From the NCBI GenBank assembly GCA_905235685.1, contig CAJOMO010000013.1, positions 1 to 36,779 of the forward strand: a stretch of DNA of 36,779 nt, given 5' to 3'. Made by a program: the position numbers and the translations under genes. Of this stretch, positions 24,571-32,702 are shown piece after piece (the first letter of the stretch is position 1; every line of letters begins with the position of its first letter). The notes under the pieces are model-generated. The model searched no databases and had not been told where the DNA came from. It saw nothing but the letters and a program-made list of their open reading frames with translations. The DNA is from an uncultured Selenomonadaceae bacterium (lineage in GTDB: Bacteria; Bacillota; Negativicutes; Selenomonadales; Selenomonadaceae).

Positions 24571-24984
24571 ATGTGGATGGTTTTTGCGTTGTTGTCGTCA
24601 ATATTTGCGGCGCTCACGGCGATTTTGGCGAAAATAGGTATTGAGGGCGTCAACTCAAATTTGGCAACGGCTATTCGCACGGTGGTTGTCCTGCTTATGT
24701 CGTGGGCTATGGTTTTCATAACAAATGCGCAGGGCGGCATTTCGACAATCGCGCCAAAAAGTTGGCTGTTTCTGATTTTGTCGGGATTGGCAACCGGCGC
24801 GTCGTGGCTGTGCTATTACAAGGCAATACAAATCGGCGAAGTCTCAAAAGTCGTGCCAATCGACAAATTGAGCATAGTTTTGACAATAATTTTCGCGGTG
24901 ATATTTCTAAACGAAACCGTCACAACAAAATCTATCGCGGGCTGTGTGTTAATCGGAATTGGAACGTTGATGATGATTTTATGA
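24571..24984 (+). CDS. Half-size EamA/DMT family membrane transporter
   Basis: 137 residues from ATG 24571 (SD TTGGAGA, 7 nt). Four or five hydrophobic helices are visible, starting with FALLSSIFAALTAILAKIG. The late stretch ATGASWLCYYKAIQIGEVSK and FAVIFLNETVTTKSIAG is typical of the EamA repeat. With a single repeat (full transporters have two) it should act as a dimer, like small multidrug resistance-type exporters. The substrate is unknown. Its stop overlaps the rarA start (ATGA). Confidence 0.85.
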   Translation: MWMVFALLSSIFAALTAILAKIGIEGVNSNLATAIRTVVVLLMSWAMVFITNAQGGISTIAPKSWLFLILSGLATGASWLCYYKAIQIGEVSKVVPIDKLSIVLTIIFAVIFLNETVTTKSIAGCVLIGIGTLMMIL

Positions 24985-26231
24985 AACGTGAAATTAATTT
25001 ATTTGAAACGGCTGACGATAAAAATTTCCAACCGCTGGCCGAGAAAATGCGCCCGCAAAATTTGACTGATTTTGTCGGGCAGGAAAAAATTATGCGCGTC
25101 CTTAGTAAAATGATTGCGGAAAATCGCTTGAGGTCGATGATTTTTTATGGCGCGCCTGGCACGGGCAAAACTACGCTGGCAAAAATTATTGCGAATACCA
25201 CGCAGAGTAATTTTGTCAAAATCAACGCCGCTCTTTCCGGAATTAAAGACCTGCGCGAAATTGTCAAGGACGCGGAAGACTTGAAGAATTTTTACAGCCG
25301 CCGGACGATTTTGTTTATCGATGAAATTCACCGCTTTAACAAAAGTCAGCAAGATTTTCTGTTGCCGTACGTTGAGGACGGGCGCTTGATTTTAATTGGC
25401 GCGACGACTGAAAATCCGTTTTTTGAAGTGAATCCGGCGCTTTTAAGCCGCGTGAAAATTATTCGGCTGGAAAAATTGACTGCCGCTGAAATAAAAAAAA
25501 TTCTCCGGCGAGCGCTTGAAGGCAAAACTGCTGAAGAATCGGCGCTTGAAATTATTGCCGAATTTGCGGACGGCGACGCGCGGGTTGCGTTGAATATTTT
25601 GGAGCAACTTGAAAATGTTACGGTTGAAAATCTGCGCGAAATTTTTGGCGAAAAAATCCGGCGCTATGACAAGGGCGGTGATAATCACTACGACACGGCG
25701 AGCGCGTTTATAAAAAGTATGCGCGGCAGTGACGCGGACGCGGCGATTTTTTATTTGGCGAAAATGCTTGACGGCGGCGAAGATTTAAATTTCATAGCGC
25801 GGCGGATTGTGATATGCGCGGCTGAAGATGTCGGCAATGCAGACCCGCAGGCGTTAATTTTGGCGAATGCGGCGGCACAGGCGGCTCAATTCGTGGGGTT
25901 GCCCGAAGCCAGAATTATTCTCGCGCAGGCGGTAACTTACATTGCGGGCGCGCCGAAAAGCAATGCGGCTTATTTGGCGATTGACGCGGCGCTTGCTGAC
26001 GTTAAAAAAATTGACGTCGAAATTCCAAAACATCTGCGCGATACTCATTACAGGAGCGCAAAATTTTTCGGCAACGGTGAAGGTTATAAATATCCGCATG
26101 ATTTTCCGGAGCATTTTGTCAAGCAACAGTATTTGCCATTTCAAAAAAATTATTATCAGCCGACGGAAAATGGCTATGAGGCGGAAATTAAAAAAGCCCT
26201 CCAGCGTCATTGGCGGGAGAGTGCAGATTGA
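24981..26231 (+). CDS. rarA: Replication-associated recombination protein A (AAA+ ATPase)
   Basis: 416 residues from ATG 24981. Family start block NLFETADDKNFQPLAEKMRP and LTDFVGQ, Walker A GAPGTGKTT, Walker B LFIDEIHRFNKSQQD, sensor 1 LIGATTENPFFEVN, Arg finger ALLSRVKI, and the C-terminal tetramerisation part with AEDVGNADPQAL and YPHDFPEHFVKQQYLP. RarA (MgsA) acts at stalled replication forks. An open frame continues upstream inside the EamA gene but has no family similarity. Its TGA at 26229-26231 directly abuts the stop codon of convergent sigH. Confidence 0.95.
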   Translation: MKREINLFETADDKNFQPLAEKMRPQNLTDFVGQEKIMRVLSKMIAENRLRSMIFYGAPGTGKTTLAKIIANTTQSNFVKINAALSGIKDLREIVKDAEDLKNFYSRRTILFIDEIHRFNKSQQDFLLPYVEDGRLILIGATTENPFFEVNPALLSRVKIIRLEKLTAAEIKKILRRALEGKTAEESALEIIAEFADGDARVALNILEQLENVTVENLREIFGEKIRRYDKGGDNHYDTASAFIKSMRGSDADAAIFYLAKMLDGGEDLNFIARRIVICAAEDVGNADPQALILANAAAQAAQFVGLPEARIILAQAVTYIAGAPKSNAAYLAIDAALADVKKIDVEIPKHLRDTHYRSAKFFGNGEGYKYPHDFPEHFVKQQYLPFQKNYYQPTENGYEAEIKKALQRHWRESAD

Positions 26232-26987
26232 TTAATCAAGCGGAATAGGATGCCGCGCAGTAGATTTTAAATGTCGGTCGATTGTAGAAAGTCCGCGGTA
26301 AACCGTGCCGATGTCGATAGATTCACTTCGGCTGGCGACGTAGCGCTCAAGTTTTCGTTTGACGCGCTGCAGGGCGTTGTCGATTGATTTGACGTGACGG
26401 TTAAGGCTCATTGCAATTTCCTGGTAAGATTTGCCGTCCAGATAAGCCATTAAAACCTGCCATTCCAGGTCGCTCAAAATTTCCTCCATCTTTTTTTCGA
26501 TAGCTAAAAATTCTTCGCGGCTTATCACCAATTCCTCTGGGTCGGCAACTTTCACGCCCGAAATTACGTCAAGCAGAGTCCGGTCTGAATCTTCGTCGTA
26601 AATCGGCTTATTCAGCGAAACGTAGGAATTTAGCGGAATATGTTTTTGACGCGTGGCAGTTTTAATCGCGGTGATAATCTGCCGCGTCACGCACAATTCG
26701 GCAAAGGCGTGGAACGACGAAAGCTTATCGCTTTTAAAATCCCTAACCGCCTTGTAAAAGCCAATCATGCCCTCTTGGATAATGTCTTCGCGGTCTGCTC
26801 CGATTAAAAAGTATGAACGCGCCTTAGCCCTGACGAAACTTCTGTACCTGTGAATCAGATAATCCAATGCCGAAGTGTTGACGTTGTCTTTAATTTCGGT
26901 AATGAGTTCCTCGTCAGTCAAAGAATCGTATTTACTATATTCATCGGAAACATCTGCGCCGCAAACAGTGTCAGTGTTCATTTCCAT
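26232..26987 (-). CDS. sigH: SigH-type RNA polymerase sigma factor
   Basis: 251 residues. Sigma region 2 is DYLIHRYRSFVRAKARSYFL then GADREDIIQEGMIGFYKAVRDF, with FHAFAELCVTRQIITAIKTA. Region 4 has LSDLEWQVLMAYLDGKSYQE and VKSIDNALQRVKRKLE. The overall match is to Spo0H/SigH, the stationary-phase and early-sporulation sigma of Firmicutes. A ~30-residue C-terminal extension beyond region 4 is unusual. A consensus housekeeping promoter (27014-27042) and SD GGAGG precede it. Presence of SigH supports Firmicute ancestry but does not prove that the organism sporulates. Confidence 0.88.
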   Translation of the reverse strand: MEMNTDTVCGADVSDEYSKYDSLTDEELITEIKDNVNTSALDYLIHRYRSFVRAKARSYFLIGADREDIIQEGMIGFYKAVRDFKSDKLSSFHAFAELCVTRQIITAIKTATRQKHIPLNSYVSLNKPIYDEDSDRTLLDVISGVKVADPEELVISREEFLAIEKKMEEILSDLEWQVLMAYLDGKSYQEIAMSLNRHVKSIDNALQRVKRKLERYVASRSESIDIGTVYRGLSTIDRHLKSTARHPIPLD

Positions 26988-27013
26988 TTTAAATCCTCCA
27001 TTATTATGAGCAA

Positions 27014-27042
27014 ATTATAAAACACCAGGCGCGGCAAGTCAA
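27014..27042 (-). promoter_or_regulatory. Sigma70 promoter of sigH
   Basis: Minus-strand TTGACT (27042-27037), 17-nt spacer, perfect TATAAT (27019-27014), about 27 bp from the sigH ATG. Confidence 0.8.
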
Positions 27043-27099
27043 ATATTTTGCCGGAGCGGACTTGAAAATTTTTAATTCATAGCAGGGAAAATTAGCGGC

Positions 27100-27116
27100 G
27101 TATCGAATATTGATAC
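27100..27116. promoter_or_regulatory. Inverted repeat in the leader of the asp23 operon
   Basis: GTATC-gaatatt-GATAC, an imperfect palindrome between sigH and asp23, about 38 bp before the asp23 start. It could be an operator or a short RNA hairpin. I could not place a convincing promoter for the plus-strand operon around it. Confidence 0.3.
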
Positions 27117-27153
27117 AGGTGATTTGAATAAGCTTTTTAGGAGGTTACTAATC

Positions 27154-27555
27154 ATGGCTGAAGAAAAAGATTTGGTGAAGAGCGATACAGGACTTGGCGC
27201 GATTAAAATTGCGGACGAAGTTGTTAGCATTATCGCCGGATTGGCCGCAACTGAAATTGAGGGCATCGCCGGAATGAGCGGCGGCTTGGTTGGCGGTATC
27301 GCCGAAATGCTCGGGCGCAAAAACTTTTCCAAAGGCGTTAAAGTTGAAGTTGGCGAACGCGAGGCCGCTGTCGATTTGTACATCATCGTCAAATACGGCG
27401 TACGTATTCCGGACGTTGCTCTTGCCGCGCAGGAAAATATTAAGCGCGCTATCGAAACTATGACAGGTCTTTCAGTCGTCGAAGTCAATGTTCACGTGCA
27501 GGGCGTCAGCTTCCCCGAAGAGGAAGAGAAAACCGAAGAGGTTCGCGTCCACTAA
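27154..27555 (+). CDS. Asp23/Gls24 family envelope stress protein
   Basis: 133 residues from the ATG at 27154 (RBS AGGAGG). The central stretch GAIKIADEVVSIIAGLAATE and IEGIAGMSGGLVGGIAEMLG, followed by KGVKVEVGEREAAVDLYIIV, is the Asp23 core. In Staphylococcus, Asp23 is tethered to the membrane by AmaP and responds to envelope stress. Here it heads a cluster with AmaP, an AmaP-like protein and DUF2273, the same set found upstream of nusB in many Firmicutes. Confidence 0.92.
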   Translation: MAEEKDLVKSDTGLGAIKIADEVVSIIAGLAATEIEGIAGMSGGLVGGIAEMLGRKNFSKGVKVEVGEREAAVDLYIIVKYGVRIPDVALAAQENIKRAIETMTGLSVVEVNVHVQGVSFPEEEEKTEEVRVH

Positions 27556-27607
27556 GATTCAATCGGTATCCAATTAATTTTTAAAATTGCGGGAGGTGTA
27601 AAAGTTT

Positions 27608-28171
27608 ATGGGCATACTAGGACGCCTGTTGCTGCTTTTGTACGTTCTCGCAGTAATGGTCGCGTTGGGAGCAAGTGCGGGCGTTTGCCTGCACTTAATT
27701 TCAACGCAGGTATGGCAAAACGAATTGCAATGGATTATTTCGCGGCAGGAAACCGTAATTGTGTTGGCGATAATGTTTTTGGCAAGCCTGTGCTTATTGG
27801 CTATGGCGCTGTCCAGCAAAAAAACCGTGGTAAATCTGCAAAGCGATGTCGAACTGCAAAAGGGCACTTTCAACGAAGTCAAAGTTACAATTCCGGCGAT
27901 CGTGGGCGTGGTCGAAAGAGCAGCGCTGAATGTTGTTGGCGTGCGGCAAGTCGAGGCGAAAGTTTTCAATCAGTCCGGCGACGTTCCAATTAACATTAAA
28001 ATGACAGTAGTTCTCGGACAAAATTACGCCGCTCCGGAAATAAGCGCTGAAGTTAAAAATTCCGTCAACGACGCGCTGAAAACCGTTTTGCAAATTCCGG
28101 AAGTTCCAATGGACATCAAAGTTACCGAAGTTACTCATGCAGTCATTGAGCGTGAAAGGCGCGTTGTGTAG
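27608..28171 (+). CDS. amaP: Alkaline shock response membrane anchor protein AmaP
   Basis: 187 residues. Two N-terminal membrane helices (LLLLLYVLAVMVALGASAGV and VIVLAIMFLASLCLLAMALS) are followed by a cytoplasmic Asp23-like domain (about 80-185: VTIPAIVGVVERAALNVVGV ... QNYAAPEISAEVKNSVNDAL). This is the topology of AmaP, which anchors Asp23 at the membrane. The RBS is GGGAGGTG. The gene ends 9 bp before the next, paralogous gene. Confidence 0.85.
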   Translation: MGILGRLLLLLYVLAVMVALGASAGVCLHLISTQVWQNELQWIISRQETVIVLAIMFLASLCLLAMALSSKKTVVNLQSDVELQKGTFNEVKVTIPAIVGVVERAALNVVGVRQVEAKVFNQSGDVPINIKMTVVLGQNYAAPEISAEVKNSVNDALKTVLQIPEVPMDIKVTEVTHAVIERERRVV

Positions 28172-28180
28172 GTGTTGCTT

Positions 28181-28582
28181 ATGTTGAATAAAATTCGAAG
28201 TTTAAAAAGTCTGATAGGCAGTACTTTCAGCCGTTCGCGGGCGCGCATTGGCGAAGAATTTTTGTTGCGTGAAAATGATTTTGGTACTATCCACGTTGAA
28301 ACTGAAGTTGTACGGCGGATTGTGGAGCGTGTGAAGGTTAACGGCGTTCACGAAATTAAAAACGTGGTTGTCGACAGCCCAAATGATAAAGGTTTGCTGC
28401 AAATCAAGCTGAATTTGATTATAAGTCAAGATTATTCCGCGCCGAATGTCGGGGCGAATCTGCGCGACGCGATTAAGGAAACTCTGCGCGAATATTTTTC
28501 GATAAAAGACGCGCTCTTTGATATTCGAGTGACGCAGATAAATAAGAAATTGCCGGAAACGAAAAGACGTTACCTCAAGTAG
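28181..28582 (+). CDS. Membrane-free AmaP/Asp23-like paralogue
   Basis: 133 residues from ATG 28181 (AGGTG upstream, 6 nt). It lacks transmembrane helices. Residues 35-125 resemble the cytoplasmic domain of the preceding AmaP: VETEVVRRIVERVKVNGVHE, LIISQDYSAPNVGANLRDAI and FDIRVTQINKK line up with the AmaP blocks. The N-terminus is Arg/Lys-rich (MLNKIRSLKSLIGSTFSRSR) and could bind membranes. It probably arose by duplication of amaP with loss of the anchor. Its exact role is unknown. Confidence 0.65.
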   Translation: MLNKIRSLKSLIGSTFSRSRARIGEEFLLRENDFGTIHVETEVVRRIVERVKVNGVHEIKNVVVDSPNDKGLLQIKLNLIISQDYSAPNVGANLRDAIKETLREYFSIKDALFDIRVTQINKKLPETKRRYLK

Positions 28583-28594
28583 GCGGTGAGAATT

Positions 28595-28858
28595 ATGTGG
28601 GCAGAAATTAAAAATCTGGTAAAATCTGGCTTTGAAATTTATCCGATGCGGAAGGTTGGATTTCTGCTCGGAGTAATTTTCGGCGCGGCGATAATGGCGT
28701 TTGGCATTTTGAAAACGTTCTTTGCGATGTTTTGCGGCGTGATAGGGCTGTACATAGGCTCGCGTTTCGAAGAGGGCGACGATTTGGTTGCAAATACGCT
28801 AAGGGTGCTTGAAAATCTCGTGCCGGAGCGTTTTCGTTATTGGAAATTTTTTAGTTAA
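28595..28858 (+). CDS. DUF2273 small membrane protein
   Basis: 87 residues from ATG 28595. The central hydrophobic stretch VGFLLGVIFGAAIMAFGILK followed by TFFAMFCGVIGLYIGSRFEE gives two short helices, the pattern of DUF2273 proteins encoded in Asp23/AmaP clusters. Function is not established; it is presumably part of the same membrane-associated envelope-stress complex. Confidence 0.85.
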   Translation: MWAEIKNLVKSGFEIYPMRKVGFLLGVIFGAAIMAFGILKTFFAMFCGVIGLYIGSRFEEGDDLVANTLRVLENLVPERFRYWKFFS

Positions 28859-28869
28859 GTGGTGAAGTT

Positions 28870-29301
28870 ATGAGCCGTACACTTGCGCGCGAGGCGGCGT
28901 TTAAGGCGTTGTTTCAGCTGGAATTTAATCACGGCGAAGTTGACGAACGCGAAACTTACGAATTGCTCGCGATAGAGACTGCCATTGAAGACAGCTTGCA
29001 ATTCGGCAGACTTAGTCAAAAAAATTTGCTGTACATTCAAGAAACTGTGAAAAATGTGCGGGCGATTGTTGGTGAAATTGACGAAATTATCAAGGCTTAT
29101 CTTCGGGAAGATTGGGCGCTGAATCGTATACCCGCGGTCGACAGAAATATTTTGCGGCTGGCGGTTTACGAATTGAAATTCACTGCGGAAGAAGTTCCCG
29201 TTGGCGTTATAATCAACGAAGCTGTCAACCTTGCGAAAAAGTACGGCGCTGACGATTCACGGCGATTCGTCAACGGTATTCTGGACGCAATTGCAAATTG
29301 A
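28870..29301 (+). CDS. nusB: Transcription antitermination factor NusB
   Basis: 143 residues. Family blocks: RTLAREAAFKALFQLEFN at the N-terminus, LREDWALNRIPAVDRNILRL, AVYELKF, EVPVGVIINEAVNLAKKYGA and FVNGILDAI at the C-terminus. NusB with NusE binds boxA RNA in rRNA operons. It starts 11 bp after the DUF2273 gene and is followed by a strong terminator, so it closes the asp23 operon. Confidence 0.95.
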   Translation: MSRTLAREAAFKALFQLEFNHGEVDERETYELLAIETAIEDSLQFGRLSQKNLLYIQETVKNVRAIVGEIDEIIKAYLREDWALNRIPAVDRNILRLAVYELKFTAEEVPVGVIINEAVNLAKKYGADDSRRFVNGILDAIAN

Positions 29302-29310
29302 AAAAATCTT

Positions 29311-29339
29311 AGCCGGACGCCGCAGTCCGGTTTTTTTAT
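29311..29339 (+). terminator. Intrinsic terminator after nusB
   Basis: GCCGGAC-gccgca-GTCCGG stem-loop followed by TTTTTTT. It separates the asp23-nusB operon from ispA-dxs. Confidence 0.9.
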
Positions 29340-29356
29340 TGTTAGGAAGTTGATTT

Positions 29357-30235
29357 ATGTTTAAAAATTTATGGCAAAGTCGCGCAGAATTGGTTGAAAA
29401 AAATTTGTTGGCGCATTTGCGAAAGACACCGACGCTTGAGCCACGCCTCGCGCAGGCAATGGAATACAGCCTACTTTCGGGCGGCAAAAGGCTAAGACCG
29501 ATTTTGTTAATGGCGGCGGCGGACGCGGTAAACGGCTCGGGCGAAAAATTTTTGACGGCGGCAAGCGCAATTGAAATGATTCACACATATTCGCTGATAC
29601 ACGACGATTTACCGGCGATGGACAACGACGATTACCGGCGCGGGAAATTGACGAACCACAAAGTTTTTGGCGAAGCGACGGCGATTTTGGCGGGCGATGC
29701 GCTTTTAACTTTGGCGTTCGAAGTTTTGACTCGGCAGGAAAATATTTCGGCGGAAATTTTGTTAGCGGTTGTTCGCGAAATTGGAATTGCGGCGGGCGCA
29801 GCGGGAATGGTCGGCGGACAGTCGATTGACCTTGAATCCGAAAATAAGCAAATCGATATGGCGACGCTGAAAAAAATGCATTTGGGAAAAACCGGCGCGC
29901 TCTTCAAGGCGGCAATTCGTTCGGGCGCGATTTTGGCGGGAGCTGACGCCGAAAAACTTAACGCGCTGACGATTTACGCTGAAAATTTCGGGTTGGCTTT
30001 TCAAATCACCGATGATATTCTTGACGTTATCGGCGACGAGAAAAATTTGGGCAAGCCGATTGGCAGCGACGCGAAAAATAATAAATCGACGTACGTAACT
30101 TTGACTTCGCTTGACACGGCGAAAAATCTTGCGAATGACGCGGTGAAATTGGCGGTTGACGCGCTGAAAAATTTCGGCGGCGAGGCTGAATTTCTGCGCG
30201 AGTTGGTAAAATATTTGGTCGGGCGGAATAAATAA
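29357..30235 (+). CDS. ispA: Polyprenyl (farnesyl/geranyl) diphosphate synthase
   Basis: 292 residues. First Asp-rich motif in YSLIHDDLPAMDNDDYRRGK, second in FQITDDILDVIGDE, GGKRLRP near the N-terminus, and MVGGQSIDLESE. The DDLPAMD motif and size match IspA-type short-chain synthases making FPP. The stop overlaps the dxs start by one base, giving a two-gene isoprenoid unit. In many Firmicutes xseA and xseB lie between nusB and ispA; neither is present here. Confidence 0.93.
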   Translation: MFKNLWQSRAELVEKNLLAHLRKTPTLEPRLAQAMEYSLLSGGKRLRPILLMAAADAVNGSGEKFLTAASAIEMIHTYSLIHDDLPAMDNDDYRRGKLTNHKVFGEATAILAGDALLTLAFEVLTRQENISAEILLAVVREIGIAAGAAGMVGGQSIDLESENKQIDMATLKKMHLGKTGALFKAAIRSGAILAGADAEKLNALTIYAENFGLAFQITDDILDVIGDEKNLGKPIGSDAKNNKSTYVTLTSLDTAKNLANDAVKLAVDALKNFGGEAEFLRELVKYLVGRNK

Positions 30236-32091
30236 TGCTGGAAAAATTAAATTCGCCCGCGGAAATACGCCGAATGAGTTTGCCGGAATTGGAGCAGCTG
30301 GCGGCGGAAATTCGCGAATTAATCTTGACGACGGTTTCAAAAAACGGCGGACACTTAGCGCCGAGTTTGGGAACTGTCGAGTTGACATTGGCGCTGTATT
30401 CGGTATTCGATTACGACGTCGATAAAATTGTGTGGGACGTTGGACACCAGGCTTACACGCACAAAATTTTGACGGGGCGGCGTGATAAATTTCATACGCT
30501 GCGGAAATTCGGCGGCTTAGCAGGTTTCCCAAAGCGCAGTGAATCGCCGTACGATGCATTTGGAGTTGGGCACGCGTCGACTTCGATTAGCGCGGCGCTG
30601 GGCTTGTTAATCGCTGAGGAATTGCAGAATAAATTTGGCAAAGTGGTGGCGGTGATTGGCGACGGCGCATTGACGGGCGGCGAGGCGTTCGAGGCGCTGA
30701 ATCACGCGGGACAGCTCAAGAAAAAATTAATCGTGATTTTAAACGATAATGAAATGTCGATAGCAAAAAACGTCGGCGCGCTGTCCGAATATTTGTCCGA
30801 AGTTCGATTAGCGCCGCAATATCAGCGTGCGAAACGGGATTTTGAGGCGTTCGTGAAAAATTTGCCGATTGGCGATAAGATTTTGCAGGCGGCTCAATCG
30901 GTGCGGTACGGTTTGAAATCGGCGATTGTTCCGCAGAATATTTTTGAGGCGCTCGGTTTTGCGTACATTGGACCGGTTGACGGGCATGACATTCGCGCGA
31001 TGAAGGATATTTTTTCGCGGGTGAGCGTTTTGGACGAGCCGGTATTGATTCACGTTCACACGACGAAGGGTAAAGGTTACGCGCCGGCTGAGCGTTCGCC
31101 GGAAAAGTTTCATGGCGTCGGGAAATTCAACAAAGACACGGGCGAAATTGCGAAAAAAAATGCGCCGCCGACTTACACCGAAATTTTCAGCAAGGCGATT
31201 GTGGACTGCGCGAGGATTAACAAAAAAATCGTGGCGATAACCGCGGCAATGCCTGCCGGTACCGGTTTGAAAAATTTTGCGGAGAAATTTCCGAGCCGAT
31301 TTTTTGACGTGGGAATTGCCGAGGAACACGCGGTAACTTTGGCGGCGGGAATGGCGGCGGGCGGGCTTAAGCCGGTTGTGGCGATTTATTCAACATTTAT
31401 TCAGCGCGCGTACGATCAGATTTTGCATGACGTTTGCCTTCAAAATTTGCCGGTGATTTTTTGCCTGGACAGGGCGGGGCTTGTTGGCGAAGACGGCGCG
31501 ACGCACCACGGCGTTTTTGATATGGCTTTTCTGCGGACAATTCCGAATATGAATATTCTTGCGCCGAAGGACGAAAACGAATTGCGGCAGATGTTTTTTG
31601 CGGCGATTGATCAGAATCAGCCGGTGGCGATACGTTATCCGCGCGGCAGTGGTTTCGGCGTTGAGATTGTCGATAAAAAATTGGCGTGGGGTAAAGCTGA
31701 GATTGTTCAAAAATCTGCCAATGCTGAGGCTGTGATTTTGGCGGCGGGCAGTATGGTTAGCGTGGCGGTTGACGCGGCTAAGATTTTGAAATTTCCGGTT
31801 GACGTGGTTAACGCGCGATTTATCAAGCCGCTTGACACAGGAATTTTGGAGCGCGGCGCGAAATTGTTTGTGACTGTTGAAGAAGGCGCGCTCAACGGCG
31901 GATTTGGCGCGGCGGTTGCTGAATTTCTTGCCGACAAAAATATTCGGACGCCGCTTATTCGATTTGGCATTGCCGATGAATTTGTCGAACACGGCACTCG
32001 CGCAGAACTGCTGAAACTCTGCGGCTTGACGGCTGAACAAATTGCTGAGAAAATTGCTGAGGTGAGAAATGGAAATTGCAACTGTGATTGA
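30235..32091 (+). CDS. dxs: 1-deoxy-D-xylulose-5-phosphate synthase
   Basis: 618 residues. It condenses pyruvate and glyceraldehyde-3-phosphate with TPP, the entry step of the MEP pathway. Blocks: KNGGHLAPSLGTVELTLALY, WDVGHQAYTHKILTGR, VIGDGALTGGEAFEALNHAG (TPP/Mg), AEEHAVTLAAGMA (catalytic Glu), and DRAGLVGEDGATHHGVFD. Length matches the family. Its last 23 nt overlap the start of the following gene. Confidence 0.96.
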   Translation: MLEKLNSPAEIRRMSLPELEQLAAEIRELILTTVSKNGGHLAPSLGTVELTLALYSVFDYDVDKIVWDVGHQAYTHKILTGRRDKFHTLRKFGGLAGFPKRSESPYDAFGVGHASTSISAALGLLIAEELQNKFGKVVAVIGDGALTGGEAFEALNHAGQLKKKLIVILNDNEMSIAKNVGALSEYLSEVRLAPQYQRAKRDFEAFVKNLPIGDKILQAAQSVRYGLKSAIVPQNIFEALGFAYIGPVDGHDIRAMKDIFSRVSVLDEPVLIHVHTTKGKGYAPAERSPEKFHGVGKFNKDTGEIAKKNAPPTYTEIFSKAIVDCARINKKIVAITAAMPAGTGLKNFAEKFPSRFFDVGIAEEHAVTLAAGMAAGGLKPVVAIYSTFIQRAYDQILHDVCLQNLPVIFCLDRAGLVGEDGATHHGVFDMAFLRTIPNMNILAPKDENELRQMFFAAIDQNQPVAIRYPRGSGFGVEIVDKKLAWGKAEIVQKSANAEAVILAAGSMVSVAVDAAKILKFPVDVVNARFIKPLDTGILERGAKLFVTVEEGALNGGFGAAVAEFLADKNIRTPLIRFGIADEFVEHGTRAELLKLCGLTAEQIAEKIAEVRNGNCNCD

Positions 32092-32671
32092 AGAAATGCG
32101 CGCGGCGATAAATGCGCGGGAATTGGAAAAATTGACGCGGCACGTTGACGTGAAAACTTTTTTGGACGAAGGCTACGACGAGGCGACGGACGAATTGGCT
32201 AATCGATGCGGCGAATTTCACAAACTTTATCCGCACGATTTATTTTTCAAATTTGGCGCGCGGATTTTGCGGCTGTACAATTCCAGATTCCGCGGCGTGC
32301 ATTTAAGTTTCGTGACGCGCGTTATGAATGCTTATTTCGATAAAAATTTGACGCCGCCGAAAAGTTTTGGCTCTGCGCCGATTGATTTTTGCGCCGTCGA
32401 ACTTTCCAAAATGTTAAAATCTCTGAGCGCCGACATAAAAAAAATTACCGTCGAAGATAACCGCGCGGTGGCTGACGTGAAAATTTCGGGCGATAATTCG
32501 GCTTACGGAAAAATTTGGGGCGCGCTGGATTTCAAATTTGAATTTGTCGAAGTGGCGGCGGGCGATTGGCAGCTGAAACGGATTTTGAATCTGCGCGAAT
32601 TAGTTCCGCCGGTGTTGGATATGGCAGAAAGATTTTGGCCAAGCGCATGGGATTTGGGAATTAGGATTTAG
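32069..32671 (+). CDS. Hypothetical protein, conserved-looking, between dxs and tlyA
   Basis: 200 residues, no signal peptide or membrane helix, and no family I can name with confidence. It reads as an alpha/beta protein: an N-terminal helical part (IEEMRAAINARELEKLTRHV), a middle segment with FRGVHLSFVTRVMNAYF, then strands KKITVEDNRAVADVKISGD and FKFEFVEVAAGDWQLKRIL. This pattern of a helical head and a final sheet with W.L..I vaguely resembles small DUF2939/SnoaL-like folds. The ATG has a good SD (GAGGTGAG) inside the end of dxs. The stop codon lies in the 7-bp repeat array before tlyA. Confidence 0.7.
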   Translation: MEIATVIEEMRAAINARELEKLTRHVDVKTFLDEGYDEATDELANRCGEFHKLYPHDLFFKFGARILRLYNSRFRGVHLSFVTRVMNAYFDKNLTPPKSFGSAPIDFCAVELSKMLKSLSADIKKITVEDNRAVADVKISGDNSAYGKIWGALDFKFEFVEVAAGDWQLKRILNLRELVPPVLDMAERFWPSAWDLGIRI

Positions 32672-32702
32672 GATTTAGAGATTAGGGGTTAGGGATTAGT
32701 GC
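32661..32702 (+). repeat. Six-unit 7-bp repeat (TTAGGRN) at the gene junction
   Basis: Six consecutive heptamers: TTAGGAT, TTAGGAT, TTAGAGA, TTAGGGG, TTAGGGA, TTAGTGC. The array contains the stop codon of the preceding gene, the only SD-like purines for tlyA, and the tlyA GTG start. Confidence 0.75.

Noticed and set aside
24302..24637. 111-codon plus-strand ORF and a 78-codon minus-strand ORF through the repeat element at 24438-24546
   Set aside because: Both are made of the hairpin repeats and of out-of-frame dut or EamA sequence; composition is Arg/Lys-rich and unlike a protein.
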